Source: Verrucomicrobiales bacterium (GTDB lineage Bacteria > Verrucomicrobiota > Verrucomicrobiia > Verrucomicrobiales > Akkermansiaceae). From it: a stretch of DNA of 12,967 nt. This document shows, piece by piece, positions 6,884 to 12,967 of the stretch. The notes beneath the pieces are model-generated. The model made no database searches, had not been told where the DNA came from, and worked only from the letters and a program-made list of their open reading frames with translations. Each line of letters begins with the position of its first letter. Position 1 is the stretch's first letter. Made by a program: the position numbers and the translations under genes. Where the stretch lies: the NCBI GenBank assembly GCA_002729295.1, contig PBTU01000126.1, positions 1-12,967 of the forward strand. Reading direction: 5' to 3'.

Positions 6884-7501
6884 ATGAACGGAAATATTCT
6901 CATCCGCGGACTGCTTTTAGTTACTGGCGTATGGCTTTTTGTTTGGCTGATAAGCGGCTGGATGGGAGGCCTCAAAGCCAGTCCCCAGAGGGTTGAAAGC
7001 ATGATCGAGGAGGCGGAATTTGAAGATTGGTCCAATGGGGAAGGCCCAAGTGAGGAAGCGGAGCGCCGGAGGGAGAAGTTGGAGCAGATCAGCGAGGTAT
7101 TCAACCGATTGGATTTACGACAGAGACGGGAACTGGATGAGGGGCAGTCCACCTACGATCTTTTTTTTAAATTAAGCAGCGAGGAGAAGAGTTACTTCGT
7201 CGATTTGACTTTTACCAGAGCAGCCGAGCGTTTGATGTCGGCCTTTGATGAGATGGAGGGAGAGGAGCGTGCCAAAATGATGGAGCGGGTAATTCAAGAT
7301 ATGACCGGAGGCAAAGGAGCCGATGCCCTGGCTCGGATAAAGGAAGAGGATCCGGAAATCCTCCTGCGCATCGCTGAGCAAGGGTTCAAGGCCTACTACC
7401 AAAACGCGTCGGCGGAAACTAAAATGGTAATGAGACCGTTGATGGATGCTGCCGGAGAGGTTGTCCAAGGATTCGCGGTTCCGGGGGGAGGTGGTTTTTG
7501 A
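6884..7501 (+). CDS. Membrane-anchored protein of unknown function
   Basis: I do not recognise this family. From ATG 6884 it is 205 residues: one hydrophobic segment (about 7-27), then a highly charged, mostly helical region. EAERRREKLEQI (58-69) could form a short coiled coil, and EMEGEERAKMMERV (123-136) is similar. It ends in a glycine-rich tail (GGGG, 201-204). The N-in, C-out topology would put the charged part in the periplasm, but the sequence does not prove this. The frame stays open to 6803, overlapping murJ; I reject that extension because the membrane segment starts naturally at 6884. No good Shine-Dalgarno sequence is visible. Its stop TGA overlaps the TTG start of the pseudopilin gene, suggesting translational coupling and a shared role. 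Confidence 0.75.
   Translation: MNGNILIRGLLLVTGVWLFVWLISGWMGGLKASPQRVESMIEEAEFEDWSNGEGPSEEAERRREKLEQISEVFNRLDLRQRRELDEGQSTYDLFFKLSSEEKSYFVDLTFTRAAERLMSAFDEMEGEERAKMMERVIQDMTGGKGADALARIKEEDPEILLRIAEQGFKAYYQNASAETKMVMRPLMDAAGEVVQGFAVPGGGGF
7482..7491 (+). promoter_or_regulatory. Ribosome binding site for the pseudopilin gene
   Basis: A GGGGGGAGG run lies about 7 bases before TTG 7498 and inside the glycine-rich end of the preceding gene. It is one of the strongest Shine-Dalgarno sequences in the window. It supports TTG as the start, since no ATG lies near the prepilin motif. Confidence 0.6.
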
Positions 7502-8007
7502 AGAGGGGATGGACTCTCCAAGAGCTCATGATTGCTCTGACAATTATCGGAGCTCTTGTCGTAGTGGCCGTGCCAATTGGGAAGACGGTAAAGCGGAAAT
7601 CCGGACAATCCGCCTGTCTCAATGTCTTACGCGGCCTGGGTGTCGCGCTGGAGGGCTACCTGATAGATCATCAGGGTCGCTATCCGAACATTGAGATGGG
7701 TCGCTCTACGGTGGGAGGAAACCAAGAGGTTTTGGAGGTCGCGTTGTTGGATTACGCCGGGAGCAAGATGGCCTTTCGTTGTCCTGCGGATCATGAGCAT
7801 TTCGACAAGTCCGGTTCGAGCTATTTTTGGAATGAGACACAGAGCGGGTTCCGCTACAGCCAGTTGGGATTTATGGGGATCGATAAAGATTCCATTCCTC
7901 TCATTTACGACAAGGAAGCCTTCCATGGGGAGCAAAACGGCACAAATTTCCTCTATGCCGATCAGTCGGTGAATCGGAAAGTCGATTTTAACGTTGATTC
8001 AAAGTGA
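7498..8007 (+). CDS. Type IV pilin-like / pseudopilin protein with prepilin N-terminus
   Basis: The 169-residue protein opens with MKRG-WTLQELMIALTIIGAL, a type III (prepilin) signal. Cleavage would follow Gly4, Glu at +5 is Glu9, and a hydrophobic helix runs over about 5-25. The +1 residue is Trp instead of the usual Phe or Met. The rest is a small soluble domain with two cysteines and a late FLYADQSV segment, resembling the DG(H/S)V motif of pseudopilin-like proteins abundant in Verrucomicrobiota and Planctomycetes. Such proteins are processed by PilD-type peptidases and join type II secretion or pilus filaments. No other secretion gene is in the window. The start is a TTG preceded by a strong Shine-Dalgarno sequence. 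The stop overlaps the following ABC gene as TGATG. Confidence 0.8.
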   Translation: MKRGWTLQELMIALTIIGALVVVAVPIGKTVKRKSGQSACLNVLRGLGVALEGYLIDHQGRYPNIEMGRSTVGGNQEVLEVALLDYAGSKMAFRCPADHEHFDKSGSSYFWNETQSGFRYSQLGFMGIDKDSIPLIYDKEAFHGEQNGTNFLYADQSVNRKVDFNVDSK

Positions 8008-8900
8008 TGCTGAGAATTGAGAATTTAAAGAAGAGATTTGCTGGGAAGAAAGCGCTCAAGGGAATTAGTTTTGAAGTTAAGCGTGGGGTTATTCATGGCT
8101 TACTTGGTCACAATGGAGCGGGGAAAAGCACCACTCTCGGTATCGTTTTGGCGATGATCTCGGCCGATGGAGGAGAGGTCTTTATTGATGGCGTTTCCGT
8201 GCAAAAGGAGCAGGTAAAAGCGCTTCGGAAAGTTGGCGCTATTTTTGAGGCTCCCTCTTTTTATGACTATATGAGCGGGTGGGAGAATCTTAAGGTGCTT
8301 GTTGGGTTGAGTGGTAAATTTGACCACGGTCAGGCTCTAGACATTGTCGAACGAGTGGGTTTGAGCGATCGGATTCATTCGAAGGTGGGAGCTTACAGCC
8401 ACGGAATGCGGCAACGCCTCGCCTTAGCACAGGCTCTCCTCCCCGAGCCTGAGATTTTGCTTTTAGATGAGCCGACCGATGGACTTGATCCGGAGGGTAT
8501 CAAGTGGTTCCGCGATTTTATCGTCAATCTTCGCAACGAACGTGGAATGACCGTTTTATTCAATTCACATTTACTGTCGGAGGTCGAATTGATGTGTGAC
8601 CGAGTTTCGATCATTCGCGAAGGTGCATTAGTTTTCGAGGGAGATGTCAACGACCTGCGTGATGATCGACTGGGGTTCAAAATTTCTGCGGAGCCGATCG
8701 ATGTGTTGAAATCGGTGGTAGATGAATTTGGCGGTGAGTGGTTGACAAAATCCCGCTGTCTTTTCCCTCCGGAGCATCGAGTGGCCAATGTCGTTGAGCG
8801 CTTGGTTGGCGCTGGAGCGAAAGTTCATGAGGTCACACCGGTCCGACGTTCTCTTGAGGACGTTTATTTGGAATTCAGCAAGGAGTCTTCATGTTCTTAA
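8007..8900 (+). CDS. ABC transporter ATP-binding protein (ABC-2 exporter type)
   Basis: A 297-residue ATPase that should power the permease encoded next to it. Walker A is GHNGAGKS (34-41). The Q-loop position is Glu81 in IFEAPSFY, as in many bacitracin/lantibiotic-type exporters. The signature is SHGMRQRL (131-138), Walker B is ILLLDEP (150-156), the D-loop is GLDPEG, and the switch histidine is His188. After about 215 there is a C-terminal domain ending RSLEDVYLEF, the usual close of DrrA/CcmA-like ATPases. ATG 8007 overlaps the pseudopilin stop (TGATG at 8005-8009). A GTG one codon earlier is possible. The end overlaps the permease start by 10 bases. The substrate cannot be read from the sequence. 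Confidence 0.93.
   Translation: MLRIENLKKRFAGKKALKGISFEVKRGVIHGLLGHNGAGKSTTLGIVLAMISADGGEVFIDGVSVQKEQVKALRKVGAIFEAPSFYDYMSGWENLKVLVGLSGKFDHGQALDIVERVGLSDRIHSKVGAYSHGMRQRLALAQALLPEPEILLLDEPTDGLDPEGIKWFRDFIVNLRNERGMTVLFNSHLLSEVELMCDRVSIIREGALVFEGDVNDLRDDRLGFKISAEPIDVLKSVVDEFGGEWLTKSRCLFPPEHRVANVVERLVGAGAKVHEVTPVRRSLEDVYLEFSKESSCS
8880..8885 (+). promoter_or_regulatory. Ribosome binding site for the ABC-2 permease
   Basis: AAGGAG lies 5 bases before ATG 8891, inside the end of the ATPase gene. It fixes the permease start and supports coupled synthesis of the two subunits. Confidence 0.65.
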
Positions 8901-9733
8901 GCCAACTGAGAGGGGAATTGAGGAAGCTTTTCGCGAGGCGAAGAACTTATTTGGGCTATGTCGTGTTTATCGTGTTTGAGGTCCTGATCCTGACACTCTG
9001 GGTCAAGGTCGGCCGGGATAAGGTGGCGGAATTGGCGGAACGGAATCTCATCCCGATGGAGCAGCTCTATTCATCCCTGACCTCTACATACTGGATCATG
9101 GGGGGGAGCATGTTTTTGCTGGGTTCGATCTACTTTGCTCTCGTAGGTGGTGACATTGTCGCGAAGGAATCGGAGGACGGGAATCTCCGAATGGTACTCT
9201 CCCGGCCGGTATCCCGCCTGAGGGTTCTGTTGCTCAAATATTTCGCCGTGGTTATCTACACCGTAACTTTTGTTATTTTCGTCGGAATTACGGGATACGG
9301 AATGTCGGTGTTGGCGCTCGGAGCGGGGGGGGGACTTTTCGTATGGAATCCCAACCTCTACATCCTCTCGGTTTATCCTGAATGGGGGGAAGGTTTCATA
9401 CGCCTTTTTGTTGGGGCCTGCTTTATGGGTCTCAGTATGTGCGTGGTGAGCTCGTTGGCTTTCTTCTTCTCCTGTTTCAAAATGAAACCAGCGGCGGCAA
9501 CGATTATGGCCTTAAGCGTTTTCTTCATTGATTTCGTTCTCCAAAACATGCCGTTTTTGCGGGGTGTGAAGCACGTTTTCATTACCTACCGGATGGAGAA
9601 TTGGGCCTATTTATTGCAAGAGGAGATCCCTTGGGCCCGAATCGTGGAAAGCTACACGATTTTATCTGGGCTCAATATCTCGCTGTTCATTGTTGGCTGG
9701 ATGGTTTTCCAATCCCGTGATTTTAAGACCTAG
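8891..9733 (+). CDS. ABC-2 type transporter permease
   Basis: A 280-residue inner-membrane protein with about six hydrophobic segments (roughly 20-38, 70-88, 113-145, 172-195, 200-217 and 255-274). The amphipathic start (RGELRKLFARRRTYLGY) is the usual lead-in of ABC-2 permeases. GGDIVAKESEDGNLRMVLSR (86-105) is the family's conserved cytoplasmic loop, in which an E-x-x-x-G-x-L-R pattern precedes the third segment. It pairs with the ATPase just upstream, overlapping it by 10 bases, so together they form an exporter, probably a homodimer of each subunit. There is no accessory membrane-fusion protein nearby. The 3' end overlaps the converging acetyltransferase gene by 11 bases, leaving no room for a separate terminator. 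Confidence 0.88.
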   Translation: MFLSQLRGELRKLFARRRTYLGYVVFIVFEVLILTLWVKVGRDKVAELAERNLIPMEQLYSSLTSTYWIMGGSMFLLGSIYFALVGGDIVAKESEDGNLRMVLSRPVSRLRVLLLKYFAVVIYTVTFVIFVGITGYGMSVLALGAGGGLFVWNPNLYILSVYPEWGEGFIRLFVGACFMGLSMCVVSSLAFFFSCFKMKPAAATIMALSVFFIDFVLQNMPFLRGVKHVFITYRMENWAYLLQEEIPWARIVESYTILSGLNISLFIVGWMVFQSRDFKT

Positions 9734-10166
9734 GTTGGGAAATGGTTTTTTGCATGCGTTGATGCGGGATTCCCACTTCGACAAATGGCTCTCCAAGCGG
9801 GATATATCCCAACCTGATATAGAATTCAAAGACCTGAATCCGGGCATGCAAAATAATTTTTTGAAATCCTTTTCCCCGAAGATTTTTTTCCAGCATCTCA
9901 ACAAGTTTCCGTCCACATCCCTGACCCTGGAATTGGCCGGATACTGCCATTTGTCTCAGTTGAATTAACTCCTTAGACTTCGGAGCTGCGATCACGCTCG
10001 CAATGAGATAATCGCCATCGAAGAGTCCAAAATGCCATTGGGACGCCTCTTGTGACAGGTCATCATCCTTCAAGGCAAGGCCCAGGGGTTCCCGTAGAAC
10101 GACGTCCCGAAGGAGCAATGCCTTGTGGTAAGCCGGGCTGCCATAGGCGATCTGTTGGAATTTCAT
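9723..10166 (-). CDS. GNAT-family N-acetyltransferase
   Basis: A 147-residue protein with the GNAT fold, which transfers acetyl from acetyl-CoA to an amine. LRQMAVSGQFQGQGCGRKLV (70-89) is motif A, with the QxxGxG acetyl-CoA pyrophosphate loop. HARIQVFEFYIRLGY (107-121) and GIPHQRM (132-138) form the C-terminal part and resemble the ElaA/YjcF-type small acetyltransferases. The substrate is unknown. The frame remains open upstream to 10385, giving 73 more residues rich in Arg and Pro with no fold; these overlap the divergent peptidase gene and are not used. ATG 10166 begins the domain naturally but lacks a Shine-Dalgarno sequence. It shares a 68-base divergent gap with the peptidase gene. Confidence 0.86.
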   Translation of the reverse strand: MKFQQIAYGSPAYHKALLLRDVVLREPLGLALKDDDLSQEASQWHFGLFDGDYLIASVIAAPKSKELIQLRQMAVSGQFQGQGCGRKLVEMLEKNLRGKGFQKIILHARIQVFEFYIRLGYIPLGEPFVEVGIPHQRMQKTISQPRS

Positions 10167-10234
10167 AAAGAGGATCAGATGGATTTTCCTTCGTTTAAGG
10201 TTTCCAGATCGCCAATTTGGGCTTTGTTTGCCCC

Positions 10235-11311
10235 ATGACGAAAGCCGAAAAATCATTTCTCTTCGACCTCCTGAAAACTCCAAGTCCCACCGGATTTGAA
10301 ATGCCGGGACAAAAAGTGTGGGCCAAGTATGTTGGAAAATTCGCAGATTCGGTGGAGTGTGATGCCTACGGCTCGACCTGGGCAACTTTAAAAGGGAAGT
10401 CTGACAAGATCGTTATGCTGGAGGCACACGCTGACGAAATTGGCTACATGATTAAACACATCAACAAAGATGGCTTTCTTTACCTCGATCGAGTGGGTGG
10501 GAGTGATGCCGCCACTGGTCGGGGACGACGTTTGCAGATTCTTGGTGACAAAGGAACGGTTGACGGAATTATTGGAAACACCGCGATTCATCTCCGACGC
10601 GACAGTCTGGGGAGCGAAAAAGCACCCAAAGTTCATGAGCTTTGGGTGGATGTCGGGGCGTCTGGGGCCGACGAAGTAGCCCAAATGGGTGTGCGAGTGG
10701 GGCATCCGGCCGTGTATGCCGACACCCCCATGGAAATTCGCGACAAAAGAGTAGTGAGCCGAGCGGTAGACAACAGGATCGGCGGATTCATAATTGCCCA
10801 GGTCTTGAAAAAGCTGGCGAGCGCCAAAAGCAAACCCGCATTCACTTTAGTTTGTCTTAATTCAGTCCAGGAGGAAATCGGCGGTTACGGAGCCAAGATG
10901 GCGACACATCGACTTCAGCCTGATGTCTGCATATGCACTGATGTCACTCACGCCACGGATACCCCTGGCCTGTCTGCAGAGCAATATGGCAAGGTAACGA
11001 TGGGTGGAGGCCCGACCGTAACCCATGGAACGGCGAGTCACCCTCTCGTCGTTGACCGCTTGATCGAGGTTGCCGAAAAGAAAAGGATTCCCCTCCAACA
11101 TGAAGCGTCCAGTCGCTTTACCGGGACGGATACCGACAGTATTTACCACTCTCGGGAAGGTGTGCCGAGCGCTCTGGTTTCGATTCCTCTCCGTTGCATG
11201 CATTCAGTGGTGGAAACGGTGGATTATCAGGATATCGAGACGACGGCGGGCTTGATGGCGAGCTTTGTTGAAAGCCTGAAGGCTACGGATCTTTTTCACC
11301 AGACCCTTTAA
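10235..11311 (+). CDS. M42-family metallopeptidase (glutamyl/tetrahedral aminopeptidase type)
   Basis: A 358-residue cytoplasmic aminopeptidase of the M42 family, which works with two metal ions and often forms large TET shells that trim peptides. The ligands are in order: His65 and Asp67 in EAHADEIGYM, the bridging Asp179 in VDNRIGG, Glu213 (catalytic) and Glu214 in VQEEIGGYGA, Asp236 in CTDVTHATDTPG, and His323 in CMHSVVETVD. Length is normal for the family. ATG 10235 is chosen; the in-frame TTG at 10217 adds six residues before the conserved SPSPTGFE region and seems less likely. No clear Shine-Dalgarno sequence precedes it. The substrate class (peptides, or cellulase-like annotations used for this family) cannot be fixed. 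It appears to be a single gene. Confidence 0.93.
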   Translation: MTKAEKSFLFDLLKTPSPTGFEMPGQKVWAKYVGKFADSVECDAYGSTWATLKGKSDKIVMLEAHADEIGYMIKHINKDGFLYLDRVGGSDAATGRGRRLQILGDKGTVDGIIGNTAIHLRRDSLGSEKAPKVHELWVDVGASGADEVAQMGVRVGHPAVYADTPMEIRDKRVVSRAVDNRIGGFIIAQVLKKLASAKSKPAFTLVCLNSVQEEIGGYGAKMATHRLQPDVCICTDVTHATDTPGLSAEQYGKVTMGGGPTVTHGTASHPLVVDRLIEVAEKKRIPLQHEASSRFTGTDTDSIYHSREGVPSALVSIPLRCMHSVVETVDYQDIETTAGLMASFVESLKATDLFHQTL

Positions 11312-11362
11312 GTCATATTTTTTCGAGTGACGGATGGTTTGCATCTGTTCAGATTCGCGTCA

Positions 11363-12256
11363 ATGAAACGACGACGTGGACGCAGGAGCTTTTGGTGGTG
11401 GTCTTGGCTTTTGTTCCTGACGGCCATTGGTGGCACGCTTGGAGGTGCTTTTTATGGCAAGCAAGTGTGGGAGAAGGCTGACAAAGAATATCCTGCATTC
11501 GCAGTCGTAAAAACGGACATCCGAGCTCCTTTTAAGGGAAGCAATCTCAAGGAAAGCCCAACCGGAATCGCAAACGCCAATGAGTCGCAGCTCATGAAAG
11601 AGATCGAGTCCCGCTCCGCTCTCTCCAAAATCGCCGCCGATCTCAATTTGACTCAAAAATGGGCCTTGGGATTAGATGAGGTGATTGCCGCTTTGAGATC
11701 CTCTCTCGATTTGAATCTTGATCAAAAGGATAAGTTGATGGAAGTCGCCATTGTCCGTCCCGATCCCAACGAAGCCGCTGAGATAGCTACTACCATCGCC
11801 AAGATGGTCCCAGATGTGATCAAGGCGCTCGATGCGTCCAACAAATCGGCGGGACTCGAAAGGCTACAGCTCGAAGCTGAGCCATACAATCAGACCGAAG
11901 CAGATGCCCGTCAGGCTCTCAAGCAAGCTTTATTGAACATCAAGGTGAATCTCGAGCCCACACCAGGCATGGATTTGAACATTTACATGACGGTTCCTGC
12001 AGTGGCCGAGGCGAAAGAATATTGGGACACCGTTCGGGAAACTAAAATCGCCTTCGATATTAGCCAGGGAGAATACACCCGCTATTGGCAGAGGCCTCTC
12101 AAGCCCTCTTTCGTTAGTAGCCCAGCTGCGCCGGCACCCAATTTCACGGGGCCTGAAATACAACCCTTTCAGGTTCAGTTCGGGCTATACGGCCTCACTT
12201 TAGGACTTTTCGGAGGAATTGTCCTCATGGCAATTTGCTGGAAGCTCTTTCCCTGA
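11363..12256 (+). CDS. Two-TM protein resembling Wzz-type chain-length determinants
   Basis: From ATG 11363 it is 297 residues. A basic start (MKRRRGRR) and a Trp-rich hydrophobic segment (about 10-30) lead into a soluble region, and a second membrane segment (about 272-293) closes the protein. This two-helix layout is that of Wzz/polysaccharide co-polymerases. The stretch ESQLMKEIESRSALSKIAADLNL (74-96) matches the family pattern in which N-terminal sections describe repeated Ile/Leu-Ser-Arg positions. The DPNEAAEIATTIAK segment (134-147) matches their AA-x-x-A-N region, and a Pro-rich part (248-266) precedes the last helix. These proteins set the length of surface polysaccharide. No glycosyltransferase or flippase gene for such a pathway is nearby, so the role is inferred from layout only. 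A GTG at 11327 would add 12 residues; neither start has a good Shine-Dalgarno sequence. Confidence 0.65.
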   Translation: MKRRRGRRSFWWWSWLLFLTAIGGTLGGAFYGKQVWEKADKEYPAFAVVKTDIRAPFKGSNLKESPTGIANANESQLMKEIESRSALSKIAADLNLTQKWALGLDEVIAALRSSLDLNLDQKDKLMEVAIVRPDPNEAAEIATTIAKMVPDVIKALDASNKSAGLERLQLEAEPYNQTEADARQALKQALLNIKVNLEPTPGMDLNIYMTVPAVAEAKEYWDTVRETKIAFDISQGEYTRYWQRPLKPSFVSSPAAPAPNFTGPEIQPFQVQFGLYGLTLGLFGGIVLMAICWKLFP

Positions 12257-12338
12257 ATGGTTGGATTGGTTCCGGATAAATGCCAGATATGGAAGACTCG
12301 ACTTGTCGCTTCGTGATGTGAGTGCGAAACTGGCTTCG

Positions 12339-12967
12339 ATGCGATGGCTTTCTGTCCTTTTTTTTCTAAGTTCACTTCCTCTTTCTGGAGGCGAACCAAC
12401 CAAGGTTGTGCTCTCAGTTTTAGAAAAACTAAAGTCTAAGAAACAACAACCCGGAGTCCCGGGGGAAGTTGGCATCTCAGGGTTCGTTGGCCCGAAAACC
12501 CAGAGCTTACTCAATGAGGCCTGGAACCAGAGAGCTGACTGGATCCGGAACGAAAAAGTAGAATTCTTCGAGGGCTTCGAAAAAGTCGATAGGGAGCTTT
12601 CAGCAGTGCTTGTAGGAGCGCGCTCGGCAGATGATCCAGAAGAAGCCGAGATGATGGCCTTTGCCCTTCGTCTGGAAGACGATGTCTGGAGTGTTGGACC
12701 GGTCGAAGGCAGCTTCAACAGTATGGGGCTGGGGTTTGACAAATCACTGCGAGCGCGTGTAAACGAGCTGGAGCGATGGATGGCTGCGGAAAGGGTCACC
12801 GCGGGTGACCGCCTAAAAAAGGAGGCCCTCAAACGCTTCAAAGAGCGAATGGTCAAATTGGTGAATCCCGAATTATTGAAATCCGCTAGTCCGAGAGAAG
12901 TGATGGAAAATTTCCTGGCCGCAGCCAGAGCCGGGCGGACCGAGGAGCTTTTGGTTTGGCAAGGAGT
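12339..12967 (+). CDS. Secreted protein of unknown function, 3' end outside the window
   Basis: This frame is open from ATG 12339 to the right edge (209 full codons, no stop). It starts with a short hydrophobic signal-like segment (MRWLSVLFFLSSLPLSGG), probably cleaved near residue 18. A charged, helix-forming region follows. It includes a SADDPEEAEMMAFALRLEDD stretch, and KEALKRFKERMVKL suggests helices. I recognise no domain. Strong third-position constraint and the signal peptide support it as a real gene, and it is a better reading than the Ser/Arg-rich frame on the other strand (12200-12856). In-frame GTG 12318 and TTG 12303 are possible earlier starts. The 82-base gap after the Wzz-like gene and the same direction make co-transcription possible. 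Confidence 0.7.
   Translation, partial: MRWLSVLFFLSSLPLSGGEPTKVVLSVLEKLKSKKQQPGVPGEVGISGFVGPKTQSLLNEAWNQRADWIRNEKVEFFEGFEKVDRELSAVLVGARSADDPEEAEMMAFALRLEDDVWSVGPVEGSFNSMGLGFDKSLRARVNELERWMAAERVTAGDRLKKEALKRFKERMVKLVNPELLKSASPREVMENFLAAARAGRTEELLVWQG

Noticed and set aside
10167..10234. Divergent promoter between the acetyltransferase and peptidase genes
   Set aside because: The 68-base gap must contain promoter elements, but I see no convincing -35/-10 pair or operator palindrome.
10167..10385. N-terminal extension of the acetyltransferase
   Set aside because: The 73 extra residues are Arg/Pro-rich with no GNAT similarity and overlap the start of the M42 peptidase gene on the other strand.
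12200..12856. Long minus-strand open frame (218 residues)
   Set aside because: It is rich in Ser and Arg with no recognisable fold and lies opposite a plus-strand frame that has a signal peptide and plausible protein composition.

Overview
The window looks like a chromosomal stretch from a Verrucomicrobiota bacterium, probably near the Opitutae/Puniceicoccales. This rests on protein style, not on a marker gene. The first protein ends in a DxDxDG...LEYALGT module that is very common in secreted proteins of this phylum. A pseudopilin-like protein and several lipoproteins with an LxxC lipobox fit the same picture. Gene density is high, Shine-Dalgarno sequences are mostly weak, and some starts appear to be TTG. 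I see no rRNA, tRNA, CRISPR array, insertion sequence or phage gene.

Layout. (1) 3-2096 is the 3' part of a secreted CAP/SCP-domain protein whose start lies outside the window. (2) 2142-2729 is a lipoprotein L,D-transpeptidase, meeting tail-to-tail with mutY (2724-3731, minus strand) in a 6-base overlap. (3) 3741-3968 is the divergent control region between mutY and an HU-family gene; it carries a strong hairpin just upstream of the HU start. (4) 3969-9733 is a tightly packed plus-strand run: HU-like protein, RlpA-like lipoprotein, MurJ lipid II flippase, a membrane-anchored protein of unknown function, a pseudopilin-like protein, an ABC ATPase and an ABC-2 permease. Most junctions there are short or overlapping, so co-transcription is plausible. 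(5) 9723-10166 (minus) is a GNAT acetyltransferase overlapping the permease end by 11 bases. It is divergent from an M42 metallopeptidase (10235-11311). (6) 11363-12256 is a two-TM protein resembling Wzz-type chain-length determinants. It is followed by a signal-peptide protein of unknown function that runs off the right edge.

Cell-envelope work is the common theme: peptidoglycan precursor flipping (MurJ), peptidoglycan cleavage (RlpA-like), peptidoglycan cross-linking (L,D-transpeptidase), export (ABC-2 pair), a pseudopilin and a possible polysaccharide length regulator. DNA maintenance is represented by MutY and HU.

Most items are ordinary housekeeping genes. The most unusual is MurJ, which carries about 145 extra residues, mostly soluble and acidic, between its third and fourth membrane segments. 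The second candidate for new biology is the overlapping gene set at 6884-9733 (unknown anchored protein, pseudopilin with Trp at +1, ABC exporter). I do not see clear evidence of a complete novel defence or mobile system.
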